In this document: positions 1 to 9,813 of the stretch, piece by piece
Numbering within the stretch: position 1 is the stretch's first letter
Layout: the number at the start of each line of letters is the position of its first letter
NCBI RefSeq assembly: GCF_000272475.1
Contig: NZ_AKFJ01000005.1
Span: 62,001 to 126,000 of the forward strand
Reading direction: 5' to 3'
Source: Novosphingobium sp. Rr 2-17
GTDB lineage: Bacteria > Pseudomonadota > Alphaproteobacteria > Sphingomonadales > Sphingomonadaceae
DNA: 64,000 nucleotides
The notes under the pieces: model-generated
What the model was told of the DNA's origin: nothing
Databases searched by the model: none
Seen by the model: the letters and a program-made list of their open reading frames with translations, nothing else
Made by a program: the position numbers and the translations under genes

Positions 1-633
1 GTCGGGGGCCTGAAGGAAAACCAGACGGCTATCTTCTATGCCATCGGCCCCGACCTTGACCGGATAGCGACGTCTCCTCACCTCGAGGGTTTCAGGGCTC
101 GGGGCATCGAGGTTTTGCTGCTGCCCGACCAAGTGGACAATTTCTGGACGACGATGGGAGTCGATTATGACGGCAAGCCCTTCAAGTCGGTGACGCAGGG
201 CGCAACCGACCTTAGTCCGATCCCTCTGGCGGAGGGAAGCGCGGAAGCTGCGAACCCTGTCCAGGACGTCAGCGGCTTTGTCGCCTTCGCCAAGGACGTA
301 TTGGCGGATCAGGTTTCCGACGTCCGTATATCCGACCGGCTGACCACCAGTGCGGTGTGTATCGTGGCACCGGACAACGCTATGGATCTTCAACTGGAGA
401 AGATATTGGCTTCGGCCGGTCGCGCGCCTGAACGCGCCAAGCCTGTTTTGGAAGTGAATGCTCGCCATGCGCTCATCGCCAAACTGGACCAGTCCACGGC
501 GAGCGAGGACGAGCGGCGGGATATCGCATTCTTGCTGCTCGACGAAGCGCGTATCGCGGAGGGAGAAGCTCCCGCCGATCCGCGGGTGTTTGCAGAACGG
601 TTGGAACGATTGATGACCAAGACTCTGGGATGA
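1..633 (+). CDS. htpG: Chaperone HtpG (Hsp90), C-terminal part only
   Basis: Frame 1 is open from the first base, so the 5' part lies outside the window and 210 C-terminal residues are visible. The stretch NQTAIFYAIG, the GFRARGIEVLLLPDQVDNFW segment and DGKPFKSVTQGATDL are diagnostic of the middle-to-C-terminal region of bacterial HtpG, an ATP-dependent cytosolic chaperone that acts as a dimer through this C-terminal domain. The visible part ends normally at a TGA, followed eight bases later by a strong hairpin, so the gene appears monocistronic at its 3' end. A TTG at position 115 could be miscalled as a start, but homology clearly runs upstream of it. Identification is confident; completeness of the N-terminal ATPase domain cannot be judged. 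Confidence 0.93.
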   Translation, partial: VGGLKENQTAIFYAIGPDLDRIATSPHLEGFRARGIEVLLLPDQVDNFWTTMGVDYDGKPFKSVTQGATDLSPIPLAEGSAEAANPVQDVSGFVAFAKDVLADQVSDVRISDRLTTSAVCIVAPDNAMDLQLEKILASAGRAPERAKPVLEVNARHALIAKLDQSTASEDERRDIAFLLLDEARIAEGEAPADPRVFAERLERLMTKTLG

Positions 634-640
634 AGTTGGA

Positions 641-666
641 GGGGAGCCGATCGGCTCCCCGTTTGT
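641..666 (+). terminator. Rho-independent terminator of htpG
   Basis: A perfect 20-base palindrome GGGGAGCCGATCGGCTCCCC at 641-660 starts eight bases after the htpG stop codon and is followed by gtttgt. The T run is short, but position and stem strength fit an intrinsic terminator. Confidence 0.7.
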
Positions 667-853
667 ATGGAGCGGCCACTTTTTTCTTCCGAATTGACCA
701 AGCGGCCAGCTTGTCCAGCTCGTGGTCGGTAATTTCACTCTTACGAGTGGGCCGGCATCATGCCTTGTCCATTGTGACAAAGTTATGGGGCGACCGCTCT
801 ATCGCTTCCGAATGCAGTATTCAGACAGACGCGTTCTGTCCCATTCGAACGTT

Positions 854-956
854 GAGCGTTTTCGAAGCGGGTGGAATCACCCGCTGACTCGAAAACGCGG
901 CGAAACAAAAGACTAGAGCAGCAGAGCCGATGCAATCGGATCGGAACTTACTCTAG
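854..956 (+). repeat. Dispersed palindromic repeat, copy 1
   Basis: This intergenic unit recurs with about 90 percent identity at 50374-50481. Its first half folds into a long hairpin: GCGTTTTCGA (856-865) plus AGCGGGTG (866-873), a GAAT loop, CACCCGCT (878-885), a three-base bulge and TCGAAAACGC (889-898). The second half carries a smaller hairpin, CCGAT-GCA-ATCGG, and ends in ACTCTAG. It has no coding potential. The architecture resembles the RIME/REP-type intergenic elements of alphaproteobacteria, but the family name is an inference. The rest of the 667-1016 gap shows nothing else I can support. Confidence 0.75.
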
Positions 957-1016
957 CCATAAGCCCCGCCTCATCCCCCTTCCGCTAACCGCATCCTCCC
1001 GCTAAGACCCGCCCCC

Positions 1017-1412
1017 GTGGGCAACATCAGGCATTTCTTCCGGTACCACCCGGCGCTGGCGGCAATGCTGCTGGCGGCGGCGTTGTGCTTGAAGGCGTTC
1101 GTGCCCACCGGCTACATGCCCACCGCGACCAGCACCGGCGTGGTGGTGGCGCTGTGTTCGGGGACTATGCCGGCGGACAGCACGATCACCATCCAGATCC
1201 CCAAGAAGCCGGACCATGCGGCCAGCACCGCCGATCATCCGTGCGCGTTCGCGCCGCTATGCGCGGCGCTGACGGGGGCGGATTTCGCGCCGCTGTTGCT
1301 GGCGGCGCTGGCGTTCGTATTCGTCGCGGCGATCCGGCGTGCGGCGATCGCCTTGCCTGCCATTTCGGCGCAGATTCGCCCGCCCAGCCAAGGGCCGCCG
1401 CGCCTCATCTGA
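1017..1412 (+). CDS. Small membrane protein, DUF2946-like, of the copper uptake unit
   Basis: 131 residues from a GTG start. An N-terminal hydrophobic segment (about 10-27) is followed by KAFVPTGYMP, a periplasmic stretch with DHPCAFAPLCA (His and two Cys), a second membrane segment (about 92-108) and a basic tail. The Phe/Val-Pro-x-Gly-x-Met-Pro motif and the His-Cys segment resemble DUF2946 proteins, which often sit beside copper or cobalt TonB receptors; their biochemical role is unknown. It lies 87 bp upstream of a TonB receptor and a PepSY protein on the same strand, so they are probably cotranscribed. The metal link is inferred from context and from the His/Met-rich loop in the PepSY partner. 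Confidence 0.65.
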   Translation: MGNIRHFFRYHPALAAMLLAAALCLKAFVPTGYMPTATSTGVVVALCSGTMPADSTITIQIPKKPDHAASTADHPCAFAPLCAALTGADFAPLLLAALAFVFVAAIRRAAIALPAISAQIRPPSQGPPRLI

Positions 1413-1499
1413 ACCAAAAGCCTCGCCCGCGACCCTACCCTCGCGGCTGACCCATGCTTGCCCGTCGCCATCGCGCGCGGGCCGTTCAGGTGAATTGCC

Positions 1500-3791
1500 A
1501 TGTCCCGTATCCAGCTCGCGCTCAGCGCGGCGCCGCTTGCCTTGTTTTCGCTTCCTGCCTTCGCCGACGAAACGCCACCCGAAGCCCCACCCACCGATAC
1601 CATCCTCGTCGTCGGCCAGACGCAGAAGGCCACCAGCCTCGATGTGCGCGGGCTGTCGGTCAGCCTGGGCCAGGACCAGTTCGATGGGGTCAACGCCCGC
1701 AACGTCGAAGACCTGATGAAGTACGCGCCCGATTTCTTCGTGCGCACGCGCTATGCTGGCGATTCCAACGGCGTGCCCGGCTTTCGCGGCACCCATTCCA
1801 CCCAGAGCGCGCGCTCGCTGGTGATGGTGGATGGCTTCGTGGTGTCCAACTTCCTGGGCAACTCGTTCAGCTACGCGCCCAAGTGGGGTGTGGTCGGGCC
1901 GGGCGAAGTCGAACAGTTCGACGTGATCTACGGCCCGTATTCGGCGCGCTATGCGGGCAATTCGATGGGCGGCGTCGTCAACATCACCACTCGCTCGCCC
2001 GAACGGACCGAAGCTTTCGCCACGGTGCAGGCAATGGCGCAGCCGTACAAGCAGTACGGCACGCGCGACACCTATTGGGGCGGTTCCGCTGAAGCCGGCT
2101 TCGGCTTGCGGCAGAAGGACGGCCCGTGGTCGCTGCGGCTTTCGGGGCGGTACTTTCGCAACACCAGCCATCCGATGATGTACTATGGCCTCACGCCCAG
2201 TTCGGGCAGCGGAACGGCGGTAACGGGCGCGGTGGTCGATGCCGGCCAGCACATCGCTGGCGCTCCGGGGACGAGCACCAACCCGATCTTCGCTGCCCAA
2301 AGCCGGGCGCAGATTACTCAGGACCAGGCAAAGCTGCGTATCGGCTATGATAGCCCGTCCGGCGTGACCGGCGAAGTGCTGGTGGCCTACTGGCACAACC
2401 TCGATAGCCAGACCGCGCCCGATTGCTACTTGCGAGATGCCGGGGGCAATGCGGTGTGCGACGGGCAGGTTTCGATCGACGGCAAGACTTACACCGCCAG
2501 CGGCGCCAACTGGTCTCGCACCGTGCGCGACGAACTGCTGTCAGGCGCGAAGATCGCCGCGCCGCTGTCCGACACAGTGGGCGTGCAGGCCAGCGTTTCG
2601 ACGTACCAGATCCTGCGATCGGACGGCTTCACCTCGAAAGGCTATACCGCCGGGCAGAACGACGGCGCCGGCACCCTGGCGCGCCAAGGCCCGACCGGGT
2701 GGTGGACCGGCGACTTGTCGCTGACCGCGGACTTGGGCGCAGCGCAATTGTCAGGCGGCGGGGCGGGCAACCTCTACAAGACCGACGTGACCAATTACAC
2801 GCTGAGCCACTGGCGCAGCGACGAGGGCGCGGCGTTTTCCACCCGCACCTTCGGCAAAACTCGCACCCTGGCGGCCTGGGCCGAATTGCGGGTGCCGTTG
2901 GGCGCGGTGACGGCAACCTTGGGCGCGCGGTACGAGGATTGGCGCGCGTTCGACGGCGGCCTGGCGCGTCTGGACACCAGCGGTGCGATCGTCACCAATC
3001 GCTACGCCAGCCGCCATGCCACCGGGTTCCAGCCCAAGGCGTCGCTGGAATGGGCGGTCGATGCCGATACGCGGGTGCAGCTCAGCCTGGCCAAGGCGAC
3101 GCGCTTTCCAACCGTTGGCGAACTGTTCCAGGGCAGCCTCAACGGCGATGGCAGCTTCAACCGGGATAGCTTCGATCCCAACTTGAAGCCCGAGCGATCG
3201 ACCGATGCCAACTTGCTGGTCGCACGCCAGTTCGGGCGGGTGAAGCTGACCGGATCGGTATTCTGGCAGCGGGTGAAGGACACGATCTTTTCGTTCACCG
3301 GCTTCAACCAGAACGGCGTCACCACCTCCAGCTTCAAGAACATCGACGTGACCCGGCAATACGGCCTGGAACTGATCGCCGAAGCGCACGACGTGGGCGT
3401 CGAGGGCCTGAGCGTGGACGCCAACGCCGCCTGGATCGATGCGATCACCGTGCGCAACGACGCAGCCCCAGCGGCTGAAGGCGTCCAGTTCCCGCGCATT
3501 CCGCGCTGGCGGCTCAACGGCAACGTGCGGTATCGCGTGGCAGAGCCGGTGCTGGTCTCGCTGGGCGTGCGCTATGCCAGCCGCCCGAACACCGACTTGT
3601 TCGGCACCCAGCGCGGCGACACGTATGGCTATACCTCCGAGCTGTTCGCGCTGGACGCGAAAGTCACGTGGTCGGTCACCGAGCAGTTGCGGCTGAGCGC
3701 CGGGGTGGACAACATCACCAACGATCGAGCCTGGGTCTATCACCCCTACCCCCAGCGCAGCTTCCTGGTCGAAGCGGGGTGGCGGCTGTGA
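1500..3791 (+). CDS. TonB-dependent outer-membrane receptor, probably for copper
   Basis: 763 residues, a full-length receptor. A signal peptide (cleavage near FADETPPEAP) leads to a TonB-box-like DTILVVG segment (about 34-40), a plug domain with VEDLMKYAPDFFVR, PGFRGTH and the end-of-plug signature VIYGPYSARYAGNSMGGVVNI, then a 22-strand-type barrel ending in an aromatic C terminus (VEAGWRL). It is followed without a gap by a PepSY protein (GTGA overlap) whose loop is His/Met-rich. That context suggests a metal such as copper, similar to OprC/NosA-type receptors, but the ligand cannot be read from the sequence. It could also transport another metal chelate. Confidence 0.85.
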   Translation: MSRIQLALSAAPLALFSLPAFADETPPEAPPTDTILVVGQTQKATSLDVRGLSVSLGQDQFDGVNARNVEDLMKYAPDFFVRTRYAGDSNGVPGFRGTHSTQSARSLVMVDGFVVSNFLGNSFSYAPKWGVVGPGEVEQFDVIYGPYSARYAGNSMGGVVNITTRSPERTEAFATVQAMAQPYKQYGTRDTYWGGSAEAGFGLRQKDGPWSLRLSGRYFRNTSHPMMYYGLTPSSGSGTAVTGAVVDAGQHIAGAPGTSTNPIFAAQSRAQITQDQAKLRIGYDSPSGVTGEVLVAYWHNLDSQTAPDCYLRDAGGNAVCDGQVSIDGKTYTASGANWSRTVRDELLSGAKIAAPLSDTVGVQASVSTYQILRSDGFTSKGYTAGQNDGAGTLARQGPTGWWTGDLSLTADLGAAQLSGGGAGNLYKTDVTNYTLSHWRSDEGAAFSTRTFGKTRTLAAWAELRVPLGAVTATLGARYEDWRAFDGGLARLDTSGAIVTNRYASRHATGFQPKASLEWAVDADTRVQLSLAKATRFPTVGELFQGSLNGDGSFNRDSFDPNLKPERSTDANLLVARQFGRVKLTGSVFWQRVKDTIFSFTGFNQNGVTTSSFKNIDVTRQYGLELIAEAHDVGVEGLSVDANAAWIDAITVRNDAAPAAEGVQFPRIPRWRLNGNVRYRVAEPVLVSLGVRYASRPNTDLFGTQRGDTYGYTSELFALDAKVTWSVTEQLRLSAGVDNITNDRAWVYHPYPQRSFLVEAGWRL

Positions 3792-5161
3792 GCGGTCTGG
3801 ACGCGGCAGGAGCGCCACGCACCGAGCGCTGGTATCGCGCGGTGTGGCGCTGGCACTTCTACGCCGGGCTGTTCTGTGTGCCGTTCGTGCTGTGGCTGTC
3901 GGTCACCGGCGGGCTGTATTTGTTCAAGCCGCAGATTGAAAACGCGCTATACGCGCCTTATCGACACCTTATCGACACTGTAACGCCAACCCTCGCGCCC
4001 GAGGCGATTGCGGCGAAAGCGGTGGCGGCAGTGCCTGGATCGGTGCTGCACAAGTACGTTCTGCCCGAAAATCCGGGCGATGCAGTGCAGGTTCTGGTGG
4101 GCAAAGGCCCCCAGGACGTGCGCGTCTGGGTCCACCCGCAGACCGGCGCGGTGCTATACCAAGTACCTGAAGAACAACGGTTAATGCGGGTTGTGTTCCG
4201 CCTTCACGGCGAGCTTTTGGCCGGCGATTTCGGCTCCGCGCTGGTCGAAGCGGCGGCCTGCTGGACCCTGGTAATGCTGATCACCGGCCTGTTCCTATGG
4301 TGGCCACGCGGCACCCGGCGGCTGGCCGGCGTCCTCTACCCTCGCTTGCGCCAGGGTAAGCGCTTGTTCTGGCGCGATATTCATGCCGTCACTGGCGTGT
4401 GGATTTCGCTCGCCGCCGCCTTCCTGATCCTCACCGGCCTGCCCTGGGCCAGCGCCTGGGGCGACTGGTTCCGCGAAGTCCGCACCGTCACCGGAACCGC
4501 CGCCGGCCGCCAGGATTGGTCCGCCGGCTCCGCCTCCGAGGCCATCCAGCGCGCCCGCGAAGACACGCAAATGCGGGCGATGGAGCACCATGAAGGCATG
4601 GCCGGCATGACCATGGCCCCACCCGCAAAAGCGCTGAATTCCGTGGTTTCGCGCGCGGAAACGCTAGGCTTTGCGGCTCCGGTCGAAGTCAGCCCGCCCA
4701 CCTCGCAGGGCGCCCCTTGGCAAGTGCGCAGCCAGGCGGAAAACCGCCCCCGCCGCGACAGCGCCGAGATCGCCGGGGACGGAACCATGGTGGGAATCCA
4801 ACGCTACGCCGATCGCCACTGGATCGACCGCGCGGTCGGCTACGGCGTCGCCATCCACGAAGGCGCCTGGGCCGGGATCGCCAACCAACTCGTCAATCTG
4901 GCGGTGTTGATCGGACTGGTAACCCTCTGTGTCTCCAGCATAGTTCTATGGTGGCGGCGCCGACCGCTGGGTAAGCTGGGCGCGCCACAAAGCCTCGCTC
5001 CGCTGCGTCATTCCTGGGCTTTGGTCGCCCTCGTCCTGCTGCTCGCGCTCGCGATGCCGCTGTTCGGACTGTCGCTGGCGCTGGCGATCACGACGGAATG
5101 GGCGCTCAAACGCCTCGCCCCGCGCCTGCGTATCTGGGCGGGGTGGCGCGCGCACGCTTAG
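3788..5161 (+). CDS. PepSY-associated membrane protein with His/Met-rich loop
   Basis: 457 residues from the GTG that overlaps the receptor stop codon (GTGA at 3788-3791). The N terminus WRWHFYAGLFCVPFVLWL is the hallmark first helix of PepSY-TM proteins, which in iron systems act as inner-membrane reductases. A PepSY domain (about 60-130) follows, then helices near 165-185 and 205-225, a large periplasmic part, and two C-terminal helices. A loop near residues 265-276 reads MEHHEGMAGMTM, a copper-type Met/His cluster not usual in siderophore PepSY proteins. The likely role is reduction or release of the metal brought in by the preceding receptor; the copper assignment is an inference. Confidence 0.8.
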   Translation: MSGLDAAGAPRTERWYRAVWRWHFYAGLFCVPFVLWLSVTGGLYLFKPQIENALYAPYRHLIDTVTPTLAPEAIAAKAVAAVPGSVLHKYVLPENPGDAVQVLVGKGPQDVRVWVHPQTGAVLYQVPEEQRLMRVVFRLHGELLAGDFGSALVEAAACWTLVMLITGLFLWWPRGTRRLAGVLYPRLRQGKRLFWRDIHAVTGVWISLAAAFLILTGLPWASAWGDWFREVRTVTGTAAGRQDWSAGSASEAIQRAREDTQMRAMEHHEGMAGMTMAPPAKALNSVVSRAETLGFAAPVEVSPPTSQGAPWQVRSQAENRPRRDSAEIAGDGTMVGIQRYADRHWIDRAVGYGVAIHEGAWAGIANQLVNLAVLIGLVTLCVSSIVLWWRRRPLGKLGAPQSLAPLRHSWALVALVLLLALAMPLFGLSLALAITTEWALKRLAPRLRIWAGWRAHA

Positions 5162-5248
5162 CCAAATCCAATCGAGCTTGCCCAACTCCGCTTTCCCCGC
5201 CCATAGTCTCAGGCCCATCTGACTACGCAAGCAAAGGAGTGCAGGCGC

Positions 5249-5923
5249 ATGAGTGGTATCGTCGTACAGAACATCGAACGCGCGGATCCGGCCGTGATCG
5301 ACGGGCTCGCCAAGTGCGGCGTCGCCACCGTGCATGAGGCGCAGGGCCGCACCGGCTTGCTCGCCAGCTACATGCGCCCGATCTACAGCGGCGCGCGCAT
5401 CGCCGGCTCGGCGCTGACGATCAGTGCGCCTCCCGGTGACAACTGGATGATCCACGTCGCGATCGAGCAGCTACAGGCAGGCGACATTCTCCTGCTCGCT
5501 CCGACCTCGCCGTGCGAAGATGGCTACTTCGGCGACCTGCTCGCCACCAGCGCCCAGGCTCGCGAATGCCGTGGCCTCATCATCGATGCCGGCGTGCGCG
5601 ACGTGCGCGACCTGACCGAGATGAACTTCCCCGTGTGGTCCAAGGCGGTCTACGCGCAAGGCACCGTCAAGAACACGCTGGGCTCGGTGAACGTGCCGGT
5701 GGTCTGCGCCAACGCCTACGTGAATCCGGGCGACGTGATCGTTGCGGATGACGACGGCGTCGTCGTCGTGCCGCGCGAAAAGGCCGCCGAAGTGCTCGCC
5801 GCCGCGCAGGCGCGCGAAGCCAACGAAGGTGAAAAGCGCGACAAGCTCGCCTCGGGCGTGCTCGGTCTCGACATGTACAAGATGCGCGAAGGCCTGGCCG
5901 CCAAGGGCCTCAAGTATGTCTGA
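5249..5923 (+). CDS. ligK: 4-carboxy-4-hydroxy-2-oxoadipate aldolase / oxaloacetate decarboxylase
   Basis: 224 residues, RraA-like fold, almost the length of LigK of Sphingobium SYK-6. The enzyme splits 4-carboxy-4-hydroxy-2-oxoadipate (CHA) into pyruvate and oxaloacetate, the last step of protocatechuate 4,5-cleavage and of gallate degradation, and also decarboxylates oxaloacetate. Visible signatures are [13 protein letters not shown] near residue 28, the metal/substrate region [14 protein letters not shown] near 110-123 with the Arg-Asp pair, and [14 protein letters not shown] good ribosome site (AAAGGAG) precedes the ATG. The stop overlaps the start of ligU by eight bases, so the two are translationally coupled. 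Confidence 0.9.
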   Translation: MSGIVVQNIERADPAVIDGLAKCGVATVHEAQGRTGLLASYMRPIYSGARIAGSALTISAPPGDNWMIHVAIEQLQAGDILLLAPTSPCEDGYFGDLLATSAQARECRGLIIDAGVRDVRDLTEMNFPVWSKAVYAQGTVKNTLGSVNVPVVCANAYVNPGDVIVADDDGVVVVPREKAAEVLAAAQAREANEGEKRDKLASGVLGLDMYKMREGLAAKGLKYV

Positions 5924-6974
5924 TTTTTCCGCCCCCTGCATGTGGATGCGGGGCGGCACGTCCAAAGGCGGCTACTTCCTCAAGGACGAGCTGCCTGCCG
6001 ACACCGCCGCTCGCGATGCCTTCCTGCTGACCGTGATGGGATCGCCCGACCCGCGTCAGATCGACGGCATGGGCGGCGCCGATCCGTTGACCAGCAAGGT
6101 CGGTGTCGTCGCCAAGTCCACGCGTGAGGGGATCGACGTCGATTACTTGTTCCTGCAAGTCTTCGTCGACCAAGCCATCGTCAGCGACGCGCAGAACTGC
6201 GGCAACATCCTTGCCGGTATCGGCCCGTTCGCGATCGAGCGCGGACTGGTTGCAGCGACCGGCGATGAGACCCGTGTCTCCATATTCATGGAAAACACTG
6301 GCCAGGTCGCGGTCGCCACGGTGCAGACGCCAGGCGGCGTCGTCACGTACAAAGGCGATGCCGCGATCGATGGCGTGCCTGGCACCCATGCGCCGATCCC
6401 GTTGGAATTTCGCGACACCGCCGGCTCCTCGTGCGGCGCGTTGCTGCCCAGTGGCAACGCGGTGGACGTGGTCAACGGCGTGCGCGTCACCCTGATCGAC
6501 AACGGCATGCCTTGCGTCGTGTTCAAGGCCGAGGACGTGGGCGTCACCGGCTACGAAGACCGCGACACGCTGGACGCCGACACCGAACTGAAAGCGCGGA
6601 TAGAGGCGATCCGCCTGGCCGTGGGCGAGCGGATGAACCTGGGCGACGTCAAGGAAAAGTCGGTCCCCAAGATGATGCTCGTCGCCCCGCCCAAGAATGG
6701 CGGCGCGGTGACGGTGCGCAGCTTCATCCCGCATCGCGCCCATGCCACCATCGGCGTGCTGGGTGCGGTCTCGGTCGCGACCGCTTGCCTGATCGAAGGC
6801 TCGCCTGCTGCCGAAGTCGCGCAGATCCCCGAAGGCTCACGCAAGACGCTCTCGGTCGAACATCCCACCGGCGAGATGAGCTGCGTGCTCGAAATCGACG
6901 AGGCCAGCGCGGTCAAAAGCTCGGCGTTGCTGCGAACCGCGCGCAAGCTGATGGACGGCGTCGTCTTCGGCTGA
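5916..6974 (+). CDS. ligU: 4-oxalomesaconate tautomerase (PrpF family)
   Basis: 352 residues starting at the ATG inside the end of ligK; an upstream in-frame extension to 5742 is only the shadow of lig[16 protein letters not shown] at the N terminus, [12 protein letters not shown] and the second-half [14 protein letters not shown] segment mark a PrpF-type isomerase with a diaminopimelate-epimerase fold. LigU moves the double bond of 4-oxalomesaconate so that the hydratase LigJ can act. The next gene encodes LigI, which forms 4-oxalomesaconate from the pyrone, so the substrate assignment is well supported by context. No ligJ is seen within the window. Confidence 0.88.
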   Translation: MSDFSAPCMWMRGGTSKGGYFLKDELPADTAARDAFLLTVMGSPDPRQIDGMGGADPLTSKVGVVAKSTREGIDVDYLFLQVFVDQAIVSDAQNCGNILAGIGPFAIERGLVAATGDETRVSIFMENTGQVAVATVQTPGGVVTYKGDAAIDGVPGTHAPIPLEFRDTAGSSCGALLPSGNAVDVVNGVRVTLIDNGMPCVVFKAEDVGVTGYEDRDTLDADTELKARIEAIRLAVGERMNLGDVKEKSVPKMMLVAPPKNGGAVTVRSFIPHRAHATIGVLGAVSVATACLIEGSPAAEVAQIPEGSRKTLSVEHPTGEMSCVLEIDEASAVKSSALLRTARKLMDGVVFG

Positions 6975-7002
6975 GGCGGCCAGAACGGCAGAGAAGAACA
7001 AG

Positions 7003-7030
7003 TCCGCTCAGCCTGAGCTTGTCGAAGGCC
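7003..7030 (+). repeat. Short REP-like element between ligU and ligI
   Basis: The core CAGCCTGAGCTTGTCGAAGG lies in the 81-bp ligU-ligI gap. The CTGAGC-TTGTCGAAG motif is a widespread intergenic short repeat in proteobacterial genomes. Only one copy was noticed in this window, so the call rests on recognition of the motif. Confidence 0.5.
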
Positions 7031-7052
7031 TGAAGCGCAACGAAAAGGGTGA

Positions 7053-7931
<879 letters not shown>

Positions 7932-7951
7932 GCCTGCCGAGGTTCAATAAG

Positions 7952-7984
7952 AGGCCGCGTCGGAGCGATCCGGCGCGGCCTTTC
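7952..7984 (+). terminator. Terminator after ligI
   Basis: The inverted repeat AGGCCGCG ... CGCGGCCT, extended inside by CGG/CCG, has a short loop and is followed by TTTCT. It lies 20 bp after the ligI stop and 8 bp from the end of the convergent gene at 7992, so it may serve both directions. Confidence 0.7.
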
Positions 7985-7991
7985 TATGGCC

Positions 7992-9005
7992 TCAAAGATC
8001 GTTGCCCGGCGTTGGATCGTAGCGCTGGTGGCAGGATTCGCAGGCCTCGGTTATTTGCACCGACAGCTCCATCAGCTCATCCTCGTTCTTGCGCTTGACT
8101 GCTTCGGCGGTCTTGAGCGCAGCGACGCGCAAGGCGACGGCGGCTTTGTCCCACTCCGGCTCGGGCACCCGGCGGCCGGGGATCAGCAAGTCGTTGCTCA
8201 GTTCGGCAAGGGTCAGGCTGGAGCGTTCCATCGCTTGCCAGCCCTCAGCGTTCTGCGGGAACATCGAGCGCGTGCCCTTCTCGTCCGAGATGTAGCCCAT
8301 GCGCCCCCAGATAGCGTGGGCAGCCGGTGACATCACCTCGCTCATCAGCTTGTTGAGCGGCATTCCGGTGTAATAGGGAACGCCGGTTTCCGCAGAGCCG
8401 GCCTTGTTGCCCATGGCGACCGCGCCTTGCTTAGTCAGCGGAGCAAAGCGCTCGACCGGGCCACCCACGACGACGTCGATCACGACTGGCTGGGCGGAAA
8501 GGTTCTTCCAGAACCACCCGTGCAACCCCTCGAACGGGGCCTTGAACACGCCTTGCGCCTTGGCCTTCTTGCCGGTTTCGAAGCTGACGGCCTTTTGCGC
8601 GCCGCCGTCCTTGGGCTCGCCGTGGAAATCATATTCGACCGGCGCGCCGTCGCTGGACCATTGGTAGGTCATCTGGCCGCCCGCCTTGATCCAGCCCTTC
8701 ACCTCACGCCCGCCGTAGGGGCGGATAACGATGCGAACGTGGGTGCCGCCATCGGCGGTCTGCTCAACGATGTCCCCGGCTGCCGCGGCCTCGGGCGCGC
8801 CGTTGCCGGCTTGCGCTTCCTTCATCTTGCCCAGCTCGGTCAGGCCCAACAACCGCCCGACCCCGGTCGGGTCGATGCCGTATTCGGCTGGCAGCACGAA
8901 GCCGACGAGGATGATCGCAGCGCCAGCCAGCGCGGCGGCAGTCCCCCGAATCAGCCGTTGGCGAGAGGGTGCGGCGACGGGCGTGGAAATCTGTGGCTCG
9001 CTCAC
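7992..9005 (-). CDS. Membrane-anchored periplasmic protein with C-terminal cytochrome c'-like haem site
   Basis: 337 residues from the GTG that overlaps the hupE stop (GTGA). Residues about 17-42 form a single membrane anchor ending in FVLPAEYGIDPTGVG, the same signature as in the 211-residue protein at 59589-60224. The shared periplasmic domain follows, with HGEPKDGG and FKAPFEGLHGWFWKN. After it, about 110 extra residues end in ITEACESCHQRYDP, a single CxxCH close to the C terminus as in class II cytochrome c'. The protein thus looks like the usual HupE-partner anchor protein fused to a haem domain. Function is unknown; metal handling with a redox step is an inference. Confidence 0.72.
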   Translation of the reverse strand: MSEPQISTPVAAPSRQRLIRGTAAALAGAAIILVGFVLPAEYGIDPTGVGRLLGLTELGKMKEAQAGNGAPEAAAAGDIVEQTADGGTHVRIVIRPYGGREVKGWIKAGGQMTYQWSSDGAPVEYDFHGEPKDGGAQKAVSFETGKKAKAQGVFKAPFEGLHGWFWKNLSAQPVVIDVVVGGPVERFAPLTKQGAVAMGNKAGSAETGVPYYTGMPLNKLMSEVMSPAAHAIWGRMGYISDEKGTRSMFPQNAEGWQAMERSSLTLAELSNDLLIPGRRVPEPEWDKAAVALRVAALKTAEAVKRKNEDELMELSVQITEACESCHQRYDPTPGNDL

Positions 9006-9706
9006 GCGGCGCTCCCTTGGGTGAAGTAGCCCGCCATCTGCAGGCCGAACAGAACGAAGCCAGCCATCATCAAGGCGACGTTGGCGGCAAAGGCATAGCG
9101 CTCGAAGCTGCGGGTGCGGCGCCAATAACCAATCACGATCAGCATCGCCGTCAGCGCGACCAACTGGCCCGCTTCGACGCCTAGGTTGAACGCCACGAGG
9201 TTCGCGACCACACCCTCACCCGAAAGCCCCAGCCCCTGAATCTTGGTGGCAAGGCCCAGACCGTGGAACAGGCCGAAGAACAGCACGGCCAGCTTGGGAT
9301 TGATGCCAAGCCGTTTAAACGCGCCCAGGTTGTCGAGCGCCTTGTACACCACCGACAGCCCGATCACCGCATCGACAAGGTACGCGTTGACCTGGGTGTG
9401 CAGCAGCACACCCAGGATCAGCGTGGTGCTATGGCCCAGCGCAAACAGCGTTACGTACGTCGCCACTTGCCGCAAGCGATAGAGGTAGAAGATCACGCCG
9501 AGCAGGAACAGCAAGTGATCGATCCCGGTCACCATGTGCTTGGCGCCGAGATAGAAGAACGGCCCGATCCGCGTTCCGCTGGTCATCTCGATAAAGGCCT
9601 GGTCCCCCTCAGCCACGCCATGCGCCTTGGCTGCGGTAGCCGCGCAAAAGGCTAAGCCTACGAGCAGCAGACGGGCCCGGCCTGACAAAGCGGACGCCAC
9701 GCTCAT
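9002..9706 (-). CDS. HupE/UreJ-family permease
   Basis: 234 residues from ATG 9706, chosen because a signal peptide (cleavage at AKA|HGVAEGD) follows it; the longer reading frame adds 38 non-homologous residues. The mature chain starts with His, then FFYLGAKHMVTGIDHLLFLLGV, six or so membrane helices, and FGLFHGLGLATKIQ with the conserved His. HupE relatives are nickel/cobalt transporters, with ligands in the HxxxxDH-type motif (HMVTGIDH here). A paralogue lies at 58873-59592 within a nickel/cobalt resistance locus. It is the first gene of a two-gene operon. The transport substrate is inferred. Confidence 0.78.
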   Translation of the reverse strand: MSVASALSGRARLLLVGLAFCAATAAKAHGVAEGDQAFIEMTSGTRIGPFFYLGAKHMVTGIDHLLFLLGVIFYLYRLRQVATYVTLFALGHSTTLILGVLLHTQVNAYLVDAVIGLSVVYKALDNLGAFKRLGINPKLAVLFFGLFHGLGLATKIQGLGLSGEGVVANLVAFNLGVEAGQLVALTAMLIVIGYWRRTRSFERYAFAANVALMMAGFVLFGLQMAGYFTQGSAA

Positions 9707-9813
9707 CGTATGCCTCGGCGCAGTGCCAAAGCCGAGTGGTCTGATGTCTGTTGGAGCGTCTTGAACATGCCGCTTCCTTGCAGCGGTGAATGCTGGCCGC
9801 AAGACAATTACAT

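Noticed and set aside
2751..3818. Minus-strand 355-codon frame opposite the TonB receptor
   Set aside because: Antisense shadow; the receptor on the plus strand has all family landmarks.
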